64,000 bases of DNA from Trichobilharzia regenti (GCA_944472135.2 OX235262.1:168205509-168269508), one strand, 5' to 3'. Positions 10,782 to 21,301 are shown, counted from the stretch's first letter. The notes: generated from the sequence alone by a model not told the origin. A program made the numbers and translations.

Positions 10782-10782
10782 G

Positions 10783-10965
10783 TTAAAATGTAAGTATTGT
10801 CCATACCATGTCAGCCTTCGGTAAATTGACCTCTGGATACTACCATCTTCTAGGCGTTGCATGGCGATGTCAAGGAAATGGAAATTTCCATCATTTTCAT
10901 GTTCCATAGTAAATACAGAATTTGTATGTGCGTCGCTGAATAGACTGAATTTTGTGTTTTTAAAA
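10783..10965 (-). pseudogene. PLE-B RT fragment on the right side of the PLE-C insertion
   Basis: The first 13 bases are the right target-site copy. The minus strand reads DAHTNSVFTMEHENDGNFHF, then LDIAMQRLEDGSIQRSIYR and LTWYGQYLHF. That is the PLE segment that precedes the part found at 7041-7762. It shows that PLE-C split a pre-existing PLE-B. Confidence 0.75.
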
Positions 10966-11365
10966 ATAATTCAGAAAGGTTCATTATTTAGCTGAATCAT
11001 ACTGAATATCATTCACAATTATTATCACAGTTGTAATATAAATTATCACTAAAATGACTAACCTCTAGTCAGTCCAATAATCAATAAAAATAACATTTTC
11101 ACCTTTGACCTAAAATACAGTCAAAGTGATTCAAAAATACATTTTACGTGTAAATACAACAAAACCATGTTCTTGTTTATCAGTCTACAGATTTCAACAG
11201 TTGATAAATGAGACAAATACATTTTTTCAAGAAGATGCAGTTGCGTCACATTTGTGTAGTACATTTAACTAAAGTAAAAAGGAAAAACGAAATGACTGAT
11301 TTGAAGATATTTATCAGGAATTTAAATATACGAAGAGTTAGTCTGTATGGATCCGATTAGTTCCA
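10966..11365. other. AT-rich, no gene recognised
   Basis: This may be more of the decayed 5' part of PLE-B, but I could not trace PLE motifs through it. No other feature is visible. Confidence 0.3.
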
Positions 11366-11580
11366 AGTTCGACCATAGACTGATAGAAGTTAGAGCATCA
11401 CTGAACAGCTGTTTGGTCCCAGTCTATGTCTCATTGGCAGTACGCATCCATCTGAGTTCTAACCAAGGACCTTCAGGTCACAAGGACAGCTCGTAGATCA
11501 TTCAGCCACTAATGTCATCAGCTAGTACTGTTTCTCACTCCCGAGTGAGTGGACCCCACTGGCCACAACTTTTAAGTATT
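11366..11580 (-). mobile_element. SINE3 (tRNA-related), minus-strand copy
   Basis: It contains cagctgtttggtcccagtct, gcagtacgcatccatctgag, ccttcaggtcacaaggacag and ctcgtagatcattcagccac. These are the reverse complement of the SINE3 blocks (A-box-like gctgaatgg, B-box gggttcgaac, tail ending near the cagctgt block) seen best at 26615-26970. Confidence 0.6.
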
Positions 11581-11589
11581 AGTATGCTA

Positions 11590-11700
11590 CTTAAAACATT
11601 CTCTTGCTTCGCGTGCTACACGGAATGTGGCGACTTGAACTTCCGCACATTTGTGCAAAGTTCTATGTTGAAAACAGACAGACAGACAGACAGACTTAAA
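11590..11700 (+). mobile_element. SR2-like LINE, 3' tail only
   Basis: It shares cttcgcgtgctacacggaat, gcacatttgtgcaaagttct and a (gaca)n end with 58804-58890. Only the 3' untranslated tail remains, an extreme 5' truncation. Confidence 0.75.
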
Positions 11701-11929
11701 ACATTGAAAATAAGCATTGAATAAAACTTTCAATCAAGTTCCGAACTTCATATAACAGTGATAATAAATTTGAAGGAGAAAAATAAACCTTCACTTCATT
11801 GAAGATTATTTTAGCCACTTAGTGATTCAGCAGTAATATACTGAATTCCTTCGTGATGCAACCAAGATGTTGTTTTTGAACACATATTTAAGAGAAATAA
11901 CAAGTTATTGAAGAATTTTGACTAAGAAT

Positions 11930-12290
11930 GAATGTTGTTCTTCTTGGCTTTTCGAGTAAATATGTGGTCCGTATGACCGAGTGGTCAGCTGACTCAACTT
12001 GGAATCTGAAGGTTTTGAGTTCGATTATGAGTACATAATGCGTCGGTTTTTCGTTGTTTGAATGCTCACTAATCATTCACCTGGTCCGGGATCGATTTCC
12101 AGTTGACGCATGCCTAAACCTAGTCTAGTTTACCATCTGACAGCAAGCACTAAAAGGAGAGAAGGTTGAGAGTGAGCTGAGCAACTGCGCTCTGCAAAAC
12201 CAATACCACTATTGCTAATGAAATTTCAAATGCTTCACCTTGAAGCCCTGTGTTCCAGTAGGGACTCAGATAAATGAAGAAAAAAATTCC
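11930..12290 (+). mobile_element. Degenerate tRNA-related SINE pair (SINE2-like)
   Basis: A first tRNA-like segment at 11965-12035 (gaccgagtggtcagctgac, ttgagttcgattatg) is followed by a diverged SINE2 from about 12040: tcacctggtccgggatcgat, then ttgaagccctgtgttccagt near 12240 and an A-rich tail. Box sequences are eroded. Confidence 0.5.
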
Positions 12291-12354
12291 AGAGGTACGA
12301 ATATGTTTCATACACTTGGTTCCCTTGATAAATTACGATAAAGAAGCAAGGAAC

Positions 12355-12415
12355 ATATCTGCAGTATAAAATAATATCATCATTCTATTTCACAGGTTCC
12401 TATCAGCTCCAAACT
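12355..12415 (-). ncRNA. Decayed hammerhead of PLE-E type
   Basis: The minus strand reads GAG, CTGATAG, gaacctgt, GAAA, then a stem III and a tactgcag return strand. It aligns with the intact motifs at 42208-42270 and 41426-41485. The core guanosine in CTGATGA is lost here, so it should be inactive. Confidence 0.5.
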
Positions 12416-12689
12416 ATCCAAAACTACAATCAGTATAAAAAAATAAAAATAACATACTTCAGTATTTCGATAGCAGTAGAGATAACATTATTAAATTAAC
12501 TAATCCGAAATGTAAGCATTAAAATTTTTAGTTGAATTTACCACCGGTTTATATGCCTTCAAAGTAGAAAAAGAAGGTGGAAAAGATAGAAGATATAACA
12601 GCTCCAGTAAGTTATACTTCATAAGACTGAGGACTTGTTCAGTGAGTTGAAATCGCTCATATGGATGACTGACAGGTTTGAACACTGAA

Positions 12690-12872
12690 ATTTGCGTAGA
12701 TGTGCAACAGTTCTAGTTGCCACTCTCCATGTGCACCACACAAAGCAAGAGAAGAGAGCGGAAAGAGATCCAAAATAGAGATAATAAACAAAAGTGTCAG
12801 GGAACAAGAATAGTATTATAGAAGAGCTATAGAATTTTATTGGATATTATAAATAACGAAGAGTGATTGCAT
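12690..12872 (-). pseudogene. SR2-like LINE, 3' untranslated part (left of foldback insertion)
   Basis: It matches the reverse complement of the SR2-like tail at 60900-61100 (gccactctccatgtgcacca, gcaagagaagagagcgg). It is interrupted at 12872 by the foldback element and resumes at 13764. Confidence 0.65.
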
Positions 12873-13763
12873 ATTAGTTTGTTTATTAGATGTATCACAC
12901 AGTCAGTGAAACAGTATTATTTACTGGATGACGAGGTTTCCAACAAAATTTATTGTTCATAATCATATCATCAATTGTAATCACACGACTTCGAAAATCT
13001 GGGTTCTATAGTTTTATTTATCCTCTCCTATTTGCCGTCGTTGGGGTAGTAGAATTTTCCAGATGTCCAATTGGACAGCTGTTGAATCATTCCTACTACA
13101 CGTATTCTCTCTCAGTTGATTCGATAAACAAAGCTTCTGTTATCAATCTCTCCCCCATTTACCTTGTTATATTAAATTCTGAAACTGTCATTTTATCCCA
13201 TCCTATTGCATGGTTGTGTGTAAATGGATGTAGTGAGTTACATGGCTGAACTATTCTCCAGATTTCTTATCTTATTAATGGGGGTCAACTAACCTACATT
13301 TTGCTAGGTTTTTACGGTCGGCTAGAGAACAGTTCAGCTATAGCACTACATGTAATCACACACAACCATAAAAAAATGGATGGATCGGATAAGATGAAAG
13401 TTTTAATATCTGATGTAACAGCTGGGCGGAGGGAGAGATTGATAACGGAAGCTTTGTTTATTGAATCAACTGAGAGAGAATACGTGTAGTAGGAATGATT
13501 CAACAGCTGTCCAATTGGACATCTGGAAAATTCTACTACCCCAACGACGGCAAATAGGAGAGGACAAATAAAACTATAGAATCCAGATTTTGAAGTCGTG
13601 TGATTATAATTAATGATATGATTATGAACAACAAATTTTGTTGGAAACCTCGTCATCCAGTAAATAATACTGTTTCACTGACTGTGTGATACATCTAATA
13701 AACAAACTAATATGGAATTGCTAACTACCACAGTGCCCAAGTTTGCACATATATTGAAAGAGA
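12873..13763. mobile_element. Foldback element with long inverted arms, no coding capacity
   Basis: Two arms of roughly 380 bp, 12873-13260 and about 13330-13712, are reverse complements. The outer ends are attagtttgtttattag and ctaataaacaaactaat. A right-hand overhang of about 50 nt (13713-13763) is outside the pairing. The 8-mer gattgcat flanks it at 12865-12872 and 13764-13771. Related arms are at 19105-21170 and 21302-22240. The open frames in the arms are mirror images and not genes. Arm layout and overhang resemble ORF-less PLE insertions, but the family is not established. Confidence 0.75.
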
Positions 13764-14165
13764 GATTGCATCTACTCCCACTATTGAGAACGATTTTGAG
13801 TCATATCACCAACTGTCTCCAGTCACCATTGGCGTTTACCATCTCTAGGACTCCAACCAGCCAAATGGTCTAGACTTCCTTATGTGACTGGTTTAAACTC
13901 ACTGCTACGGATTTCATTAACTGATGAAGACAATTTTTGGTTTGACCACCACTAGCAGCTTTTTCCAACCTGAACGATCCTATGTCAGCCAACGTTGCTC
14001 GTCGGTGATGGCTAGGCATGAGTAACACATGTCCTAATCATATTAATCAGTGTAACTTCACTTCATCGAATGATTCCCCCTCCTTCTTATCTAGTACTTG
14101 ACCGATGCTTAACCTCAATATTACTCACCCTATTATACCAACTAACACGGGGAGATAGAACACAG
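13764..14165 (-). pseudogene. SR2-like LINE, C-terminal fragment (right of foldback insertion)
   Basis: On the minus strand this parallels 58300-58705 and 61095-61490: a block from KWYN(K)VSNIEVR-like residues through the LHRLRWLGHVLRMP equivalent to QNRSQW. Stops and frameshifts are frequent. Together with 12690-12872 it makes one LINE copy split by the foldback element. Confidence 0.65.
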
Positions 14166-14239
14166 GCAACTAGTATGTATAACTAATCAATGTAACCAAA
14201 ATGCAGTTAACAAGAGCGTGGTAAACTGATTACACTGCC

Positions 14240-14445
14240 TTTCTGTATGCATAAGTTTGGTTTAAAATGTCTGATTGCAACTGCTTCATCAAATTGTGTT
14301 AAATTTGATGTCTTTTGTATATTTAATATTTTGAAGGATTTAGAAATCTCAACAAAATGACTCATATCCACAAGGTGTCTAGTAATATCACTTTGGGTAT
14401 ATAGAATTCCTTTCAGTCATATCTCAAGAAACTTATGCCTAAAAG
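14240..14445 (-). pseudogene. PLE-E GIY-YIG C-terminal remnant
   Basis: Minus-strand frames read ITRHLVDMSHFVEISKSFKI, then FDEAVAIRHFKPNLCIQK. These match ITRHLVDIGHFIKISKSFKI and the NLCTHH end in the plus-strand copy at 41569-41890. Frameshifts separate the pieces. Confidence 0.65.
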
Positions 14446-14479
14446 GCAACTTCAAACAAATCATACTGATAATATTTTT

Positions 14480-14820
14480 CAAATGTTACAAGATGGAGTT
14501 TGCTGGAGTTCTAGAGAGATGTCGTCACCATTGAGGTCAAACTAGTCATATGTGAGGATGGATTTTCCACTGATGACATTGGTTGTTGATCTCAGGAAAT
14601 CGCGAATTGGTAGAATTCATGGACTGGCCACTGAATCGGCTTCCAGTGTCTGAATGGTATACGAGCTTGCCTTGTTACCGGAAGGTCCTGGGTTTGAACC
14701 CCGTCAGTGGGTGTGTACTGCCGATGATTCCTGGGTACTAAGACGAAACAACTATCCATTATTCCAGTGCTGGTTTTCAATGGTTCTCTAACTGATATCA
14801 ATCCTTGGTCAAACTCGTAA
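14480..14820 (+). mobile_element. SINE3, near full length
   Basis: It begins with tacaagatggagtttgctgg and continues through gatggattttccactgatga, the tRNA-like part (agtgtctgaatggtatacg, ggtcctgggtttgaacccc) and the 3' block cagtgctggttttcaatggt, ctctaactgatatcaatcc. The order is identical to 26615-26970. Confidence 0.75.
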
Positions 14821-15350
14821 AATTAAATCTAAACATTGGTCTAAACCTTACTACAATTTAATTCATACATACAGAACATGGAAGTATTTTAACTTAGTGT
14901 ATGAGGAAAAACTTCTTTCCAGTGTTGTTAGACAACCTTACAATGGGGTACCCAACTACTTAACTACATTCTCTAACAAAATAAACTAACAACAAAGTTT
15001 TTCTTCTAAAAGTACATTTATGTAAACCACCGCAAGTGTCACAGAGTAAGTCTCATATAAACAAAGTACGCATTAATTATCGGAGAAAACAATAAAAGAA
15101 CATTAAGCCTAATGGTAACAAGGAAGAAGAAAATGCAAATTTTCTCTTCTCTTTACCCATAGTTGTGGGAAGAATTCAACAAAAATCTGTTTTTTTTTCT
15201 TTTTTTACTTTCTATTAAGCTACCATAATGAATTAGTTTACGTGAAAACTACACATTTACTAAATACATGCTTTCTAAAATTCTCAGTGTTGATTTGTTT
15301 TACATTAGTAACAGAATAAGTACATGTGTTTATACGATAAATAAAGTTAG
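14821..15350. other. No gene recognised
   Basis: AT-rich, with a poly(T) run near 15190-15205. No match to the repeats described here was found. Confidence 0.35.
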
Positions 15351-15354
15351 TTAG

Positions 15355-15705
15355 GGAATTATTGGAAAACTTGGGAGTACTGGACAGCTGTTTCTTCCAG
15401 GGTTCAGGACTGTTCAGAAGTACGCACTCACTGAGATTGAAATACCGGATCTTCTGGATACAGGTTCAGTTAGCTCGTAGACCATTCAGCCGGTAAGAGA
15501 TCAGTTACTTGCCTATGACGTCATTACTCAGCGGTCACACTGAAATCACGAATAAGTAGAATTTAAAATTCACAAGCTGTTGGATTAGGTTGCAGAGGCT
15601 GGATGGCCTACAAGCTCGTCTTGTGGCCGGTAGGTCCTAGATGCGAACCCCTCCCTCCATAATCAAACATGTAACCAGTCAAATTCGTGCAAACTTACAC
15701 TTGAT
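15355..15705. mobile_element. SINE3 inverted pair
   Basis: 15355-15515 is a minus-strand SINE3 (gagtactggacagctgtttc, ggatcttctggatacaggtt, ctcgtagaccattcagccgg). 15515-15705 is a plus-strand SINE3 (cagcggtcacactgaaatca, ggatggcctacaagctcg, ggtaggtcctagatgcgaac). The two abut tail-outward. Confidence 0.6.
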
Positions 15706-15891
15706 AATTAAAGTAAATATAACTAACTCAGTTAAGGTGCAATTTTAGTGAAGAAATTCATTTTAATGCAATCTCACACTTGTATTATTTTGAACTGAGA
15801 TAAAATTTGTAAAGCAATTAGCCATCAGATGCCCAAAACGTTGCACTGTACATGAATTAGTAGCTTGAACGAAGCAAAAACTACAGTTTTT

Positions 15892-15950
15892 CGCAGAATA
15901 AAGTGGTACCATCATTTATTTCGTTGCCTTCTCTTCAGCTGCTTACAGGT
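15892..15950 (-). ncRNA. Hammerhead ribozyme, PLE-B type
   Basis: The minus strand reads stem I gcag, core CTGAAGA, a minimal stem II, GAAA, stem III with ggtacc, an att site and return ctgcg. All core bases needed for a hammerhead are present (A is allowed at the variable core position). Surrounding PLE sequence is too decayed to follow. Confidence 0.65.
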
Positions 15951-16500
15951 CGATGTCATCGTTAAATATATCTTAAGTTATTAGCATTTTGGTCAAGCTC
16001 ACTTGTGTCTAGTTTGAAAACTACTCACTAAACTAAGTAGTACGACAATTTTGTACATTTATCCAATGATCAATATAATTTGAAATAAACAGCTTCACTA
16101 GTTGATGTGACTAGTCACCAGTTCTTGAATACTAATCAATACTACAACAGTGTGTTATAATCTGGACATTTAAGTAGTAAAACTACTGGCTTCAAGACTA
16201 GTTACTATAGTTTAAATTCTTGGAAAAGATAGGCGCTTTGTTATCGAAAGATGACCTGTTTTAAACTAAGGCTAACGATAGCCTACATCAACATACTGCG
16301 CATAATTCCCCCTGAATAATTTGCTTCAATCTGTGAAAATATCAACCCCAATAGGAGTATTCCCTATCGCGACTATGTGAAATGTTTACAGCCTGCTGAT
16401 TCACAAGTTTCCAATAAACATGACAAAAAACGTAATCGTGAGTAGTGGTGGCGACATATCTCAATATATATAAGATAACTGTTCGTGAGTTGCACTTCTG
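15951..16500. other. No gene; probably old PLE-derived non-coding sequence
   Basis: It lies between a PLE-B-type hammerhead and the inverted arm of PLE-A. No coding motif could be traced. Confidence 0.3.
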
Positions 16501-16577
16501 AACCTTTTGTAATTACCATTGAAATCACGGAATATACACATTGGGTCATAGGAGTTATTAAGAAGACAATTTCAGCT
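16500..16577 (-). repeat. Short inverted piece of PLE-A 3' end
   Basis: Its reverse complement contains gtcttcttaataactcctat, then atattccgtgattt, which matches the plus-strand PLE-A tail at 21530-21590. It abuts the truncated PLE-A ORF at 16577, reproducing the inverted-arm junction of PLE-C. Confidence 0.6.
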
Positions 16578-17621
16578 ATGGGTCCTCCCTTAGGATCACT
16601 CGAAGCCGACTGCTTTATGGCTAGCTTAGCAAACAACTCGTTATCATCAACTATCAACGACCTCAATCTCTAGAAAAGATACATCGGTGGTATTTTCATT
16701 ATTTGTGATGAGAACTGTGATTTAAAAAACCTACTTCAAATCTTCAGTAATGCCCACCCAAACATCGAATTCACACTTGAGACTGAATCCGACGGTATGT
16801 TCCACTTCCTCGACGTCCATCTGACAAGAAACGCCGACAACTCCCTGAAAAGGTCCATATACAAAAAGCCTACGTGGAGCGGACGATTCATCAACTTTCA
16901 AAGCTTCGTGCCCCTGAGCAGAAAGAGGAACCTGATATACGCTCTTTCCTCGAAGATTCGGAAGATATGCAGCGAGGAAGTGGTTGAAGAAGAACTGCGT
17001 AATCTTCGAAAAACCCTGATGGAAAACGGTTTCTCGCCCAGGTTCATTGACAAGAATCTCAAATCTAAGAAGACTTCCAAACAAGTCCAGTCCGTTCCGA
17101 AGAAAATGCTTCTGCTTAATCTAGAATTCAAAAGTGACATTGAAGCAGAAATCCTTCATAAACGCCTCTCCAAATCTCTGAGGAAAACATACTTCACCGC
17201 GAGCCTACGACTGACGTTTTCCTGCTATAAGCTGCTCAACAAGAACACGAAAGACAAGCTTTCGCATTGGGCCACCTCAACGTGCATACACCAGTTTACT
17301 TGCTCTTGTGGAGCTCAGTACGTTGGCCGTACCATGCGCCGACTTGAAAAACGCGCTCGTGAACACTATCTAGCCTGGCTAGTAAAAGGAGACCAAAAGC
17401 GTGTATACAGTTCAGTAACAGAACATCTGGTCAGTTCAGGAGATTCAGCGCCTTTCGAAAAATCCTTCAATGTAATATACAAGATTCAATCAAACCTATC
17501 AAAGGGAGTGAAATCAAGACATCTGGGCATAGCCGAGGAGCTCGCTATCGAAAAGCTCAAACCCACTCTATGTATCCAAAAGAAATACGTCCAACTCCTG
17601 TCCCTGCAATGGCCATCATAA
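16570..17621 (+). pseudogene. PLE-A: reverse transcriptase/GIY-YIG ORF, inactive
   Basis: The N-terminal part is missing. The frame opens in the RT palm (AMGPPLGSLEADCFMASLAN), hits a stop at 16672, then RYIGGIFII stands where the intact element has RYVDDIIVI, so both catalytic aspartates are replaced. From 16797 there are 274 uninterrupted codons: FHFLDVHLTRN, RSIYKKPTWSGRFI, RKICSEEVVEEEL, then GIY-YIG with CIHQFTCSCGAQYVGRT, RAREHY, SSVTEHLVSSGD and LGIAEELAIEKLKPTLCIQK. The endonuclease part looks intact but the polymerase does not. GC content and codon use differ from PLE-C, consistent with a different lineage. Confidence 0.85.
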
Positions 17622-18051
17622 ACTGGTAATTTTTTAGTAATGACCATCCAATCACCTTTCTTATCTAAACTTCCTGTTTATTCATATTATTTTTTTCTTA
17701 ATTTAGTTTTTTTTTAATCCCTGTTTACACTACCATATTTTCATATCCGAACTTCGTGTTTATTTTGTCATTTTACTATTTCTACATATTTAATCCCTGA
17801 TTGCATAAACAATTATTCGTCACATTAGTTTTCTTATCCAACCATCCTGTCTGTTTTGGTATTTCTACATTTCTAACCCCTAATTGCACAATGTTAATCT
17901 TCTTAGTTATTGTGATGCTACTTTGTTTGTTTAATCCGTCCCCCCTGTTTATTATGACATTCTAATTCCTAATTGTAATTTTTATTAATTTGACCCTTAA
18001 TCGGAAATTATTCTGGAACTCTGCCATCCATTTGATATAAATACACGAATG
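17622..18051 (+). mobile_element. PLE-A 3' untranslated region
   Basis: Pyrimidine-rich tail with repeated blocks such as tttctacat, taatccctg and ttattcgtcaca. The same tail occurs in both arms at 35184-36080, including gcatcctgtc-like and gatgctactttgtt blocks and ggaaattattc near the end. Confidence 0.75.
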
Positions 18052-18100
18052 TACAGTCTAGATGATGACTTCATCGAAAAGAAAATTCTCTTCGCCGCAA
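18052..18100 (+). ncRNA. Hammerhead-like motif at PLE-A 3' end
   Basis: The order is outer stem cagt/gccg, C, insert TAGA, TGATGA, seven bases ending in C, GAAA, the hairpin agaaaattctctt and the return strand. It matches 21485-21528 and 36025-36072. If real, it is a hammerhead with extra bases between core C3 and U4 and a very weak stem II. It lies about 430 bp after the ORF stop. Confidence 0.5.
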
Positions 18101-18239
18101 TTGTCTTCTTAATTATCGTTCAACCAAACGTCATGTATTTCTCTGAGTAGGGAGACAAGGAATAGATGTCATATGGACTGGTTTGTACTTAAGGTTAGAC
18201 AACGCTGTGTCACACGATTTACAGTCAAGTAATATTTTA

Positions 18240-18570
18240 TTTGAGCAAAGCACGAACAACAGTTCGTGCAGATTCAGATGGTGTTATCATTTATTTTGTC
18301 GGCTCCTTATCAGCTGCTTACAGCCAAAAGATATCATTATTAAGTGTATGTACAGAGACAATTTTAAAATGCGATTTCCACACGATGCCAGTTGACAGAG
18401 AGATTAAGTTTGAACAAAAAATACATTGGTGAAGGAGTTGCGTAATGGAGGCGAGATGTTGATACCAAGGATTACGCAATCAAACAGAAGGAAGACTGAA
18501 GACATCCAGTTGCCAAGGAAAGGATAGGCAACTGACAAATGATTCTTTCTGAACACAGAGTAAAATAGAA
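18240..18570 (-). mobile_element. PLE-B 3' end remnant with degenerate hammerhead
   Basis: On the minus strand it carries the PLE-B tail blocks (gcagttgcc-like, cctccattacgcaactcc) and, at 18268-18326, gcag CTGATAAG ... ACAAAATAAATGAT. The order matches 6655-7110. The core has lost the second G of CTGATGA and part of GAAA, so cleavage is unlikely. Confidence 0.6.
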
Positions 18571-19100
18571 ACATAGCATACAAAGTCTGCATTGTGAATT
18601 GAATTCGTAATGATGAATGTTCTACGCAAACCAACGTCTCTATATCTATCTATCTATCTACTACACTCTACTCTACTCTACTAGCACGTTTCTCCTTCTC
18701 CATATTTTCTGATTTTCATCAATTAGTACTCTTCATACACTCAGATTCACAAGTGTTTTGATCATACATCGTTGATGGCTAATCAAAGGAGTCTTCAAGT
18801 AGATACTATTTAGTCACTTATATATAAATAGGACACAACTATATGTTTGAAATTCAAGTGCTTTCACATTGTTTACTTAGCTGATGCCATCATCGCATTA
18901 AGTGGCATTTTGAACATTTATGGTCAATCAAAACATTTTATGGCATAAAAAAAGCTATTTATGAAGTAGTTAACAGTTCAGATTAAAGAAAAATGAAACA
19001 CTTATTTGTACATGAGAAAATATGGTCTATATGGCCTCCATTGATGAATAAACCATAATATTGCTAACATATGTGTAAAACTTGAGAAATGTGGTAGTAG
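18571..19100. other. No gene; short (TCTA)n/(CTACT)n tract at about 18634-18682
   Basis: A compact tract of tatc units followed by ctact units is the only feature seen. The rest is AT-rich with no repeat match. Confidence 0.45.
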
Positions 19101-19104
19101 ATTT

Positions 19105-19415
19105 TCCTTGCAAAATGTAGACTAGTTGACCCCAATAATAAGATAAGAAATCTGGAGAATAAATAGTTCAGCTATGTCGCTCACTACATGCAATTACGCA
19201 CACACAACCATACAATAGGATGGATGGGATAGGATGACAGTTTTAAAATCTAATGTAACGGGGTGAGTGGAGGGAGATTGATAACAACGGAAGCTTTGTT
19301 TATCGAATCAACTGAGAGAGAATACGTGTAATAGGAATGATTCAACACCCGTCCAGCCAGATATCTGGAAAATTCTACTACCCTAACGACGACAAGTAGG
19401 AGAAGACAAATAATA
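19105..19415 (-). mobile_element. Foldback element arm, first part
   Basis: It matches the reverse complement of 21600-21885 (agttgaccccaataataaga, tatcgaatcaactgagagag, ggaatgattcaacacccg). The arm is cut at about 19415 by a LINE and continues at 21005-21170. Confidence 0.7.
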
Positions 19416-21004
19416 ATAATATGCTTTATATTACAGAAAAAGGTTATTAAGTGGCACTAAATAATTGCTCAGTCAATGTACGTTTATGTGATAAAAGTTA
19501 TAAGGGGTAGAGTAAAAACTGTTTTTACTTATGAATATGCTTTATTCCAAAACAGTACTTGTGATACAGAATGGAATTATCAGCATTTACTACAGTATTG
19601 CATACAGTTAGTACATTATCAATAAATAAAATTCGACATAGTTTAAGGAAATCTCAGTTCATTATGACAACAACATATTGGCATGTCAGTAGCAAAGTCA
19701 AAATTGAACAGAGTGTTTGAAGGTGTTAAAAAAGTAGATACTAGCATATTTACTGGCGTAAGCGGTAACAAAAAGGTCGAGATATACAAAGTATGAAAGA
19801 ACGAATAAGAATGTTTTAAGTGGAGTTCGTAAGGAAGAAAGAAACAAAGCAGCACACAATAAAAAAGAGAGAGAAAAGGAAAACAAAGACAGAAAACGTT
19901 GTACCTATAAATGGTATGAGTTGGAAAGACGAGATCCGGTTGTTCTACTGACTATTTAATAAGTTATAGGTATCACGCCTAATGCTTTCTTTATCACACA
20001 GAACACGAGCTAAGTAGGGTATAGTTGAGTTTTTGTACTTGCTAGTGCGAGCATATAGTTTTCTATATAGGCTTCTGGTTCTGCCTGATGAGATACAAGG
20101 GGAGATTTGTGAATGAAAGTCATGGTGGTGTGAGTTAGATAAAATGGATTTAGCCCATTTTTCACATGAATCCAAGTGCCTGTCAACCAGAATATTAGCA
20201 AGCTGCTTAAGTGGCACGTTGCTTACCCTGCTGACAACCTTTAACATCCTGAGTAATAAGGTATAGTTTTTCTTCAGTAGCCCTGGAAAAACTAAGGGTG
20301 AACAATAGAGAATAATAGGCAGGATGCAAGAGTTAACGGATTGTAGTAGTAAGGGTTGGGTTATACCAGAATGTCTTAACTTCTTGAGGTAGAAGGGGAG
20401 ACGGAATATTTTCTTAGAAATCATCAAGATATGAGATGACTAGGAAAGATCAGAAGATAGAATGACTCCTAGGTATTTAATTTCCGACTTGGTTTCTACT
20501 TCAGTGCCATCTGTGTTGCACACCTCGTGAGTGCTAAGCAGTTTGTTTAAGTCAGATTTGTGCCTTAAGGTGAAATTGACTGTTTGGCATTTGGAGGGAT
20601 TTAAGGTAAGACCGTTTTCCTTGGACCATTCTCTGATTTCTGATAAAAAGCCATTTAGTTTAGAGCAGTCACTTTGACAATTGACAGGCAAAGATGCTGT
20701 CAGGTCGTCAGCATATTTGACAAAATTAATGTCATTTGAAGATGGTAGGTCATGTAGAAAGAAACAAAAGAGAAGTGGGGAGAGTACAGCACCTTGTGGG
20801 ACATCAGCTTCAGTAGGCACAGCAGAGGAGGATTTACCTCTGTATAAGGTATAGTGCATTCTGTTAGAAAAGTAGAAATGCAACCAGTTAGTGACCCAGG
20901 ACTCGTTTTGTGTCATGGAGAGCTTATTTAGCAAGAGACATCTAGGTACAGAGTCGAAAGCAAAAGTGAAGTCGCGAAACGTGCAGTGGACGTATTTGAC
21001 ACCT
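19416..21004 (-). pseudogene. CR1/jockey-like LINE, 5'-truncated copy
   Basis: It is the same family as the element at 27030-30283. Minus-strand frames 20440-21084 read AFDSVPRCLLLNKL, ADVPQGAVLSPLLFCFFLHD, then KYADDLTASLPVN, NGLTLNPSKCQ and EIKYLGVILSSDLS. Frame 19945-20427 continues with CSPLVFPGLLKKN, SPCISSGRTRSLYR and YKNSTIPYLARVLC. The YADD active site is intact, but the N-terminal half is missing and a frame break separates the two pieces. The 3' tail holds gctttattccaaaacagtac (minus-strand end) near 19540. It is inserted in the foldback arm. Confidence 0.85.
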
Positions 21005-21170
21005 TTATATAACGATAAGACGAAAACTCTAAAACCCAAGTTTTGAAGTCGTGTGATTACAATTGATATGATTATGAACAACAAATTTTGTTGGAAACCT
21101 CGTCATCCAGTAAATAATACTGTTTCACTGACTGTGTGATATATTTAATAAACAAACTAATATGGAATAT
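21005..21170 (-). mobile_element. Foldback element arm, second part
   Basis: It continues the arm interrupted at 19415 (ttgaagtcgtgtgattacaa, gttggaaacctcgtcatcca) to the outer end aaacaaactaatatgg. It is nearly the same as 13590-13718. Confidence 0.75.
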
Positions 21171-21301
21171 TGTTAACAAGTGTATGCAGTTCTACACTGA
21201 TCATGACAACGCAAATCTGAATTAAAAATAAAGCCAAGGAAGTATATCAGAAATCTACATGAATGACATAAATATTAACTATCTGTTATATACTGTCGAA
21301 T

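Larger units (their letters stand above)
7763..10782 (+). mobile_element. PLE-C: nearly intact Penelope-like element with inverted pseudo-LTR arms
   Basis: The 3,020-bp insertion is bounded by a 13-bp target duplication. It comprises a 26-nt one-sided overhang (7763-7788), a 388-bp inverted left arm (7789-8176), the long ORF (8174-10492) and a matching right arm (10394-10781) that includes the last 30-odd codons and the 3' untranslated region. The left arm is an inverted copy of the 3' end and truncates the 5' side of the ORF. The arms differ at only scattered positions, so insertion is recent by the standard of this window. It sits inside minus-strand PLE-B. Confidence 0.85.

Noticed and set aside
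12953..13656. Mirror-image open frames of 98 and 114 codons
   Set aside because: Both arise from the inverted arms of the foldback element. Neither has a domain or splice context.
16373..16673. Overlapping 62- and 97-codon frames on opposite strands
   Set aside because: They cover the PLE-A inverted-arm junction and RT palm. Only the plus-strand PLE reading has family motifs, and it is already described.
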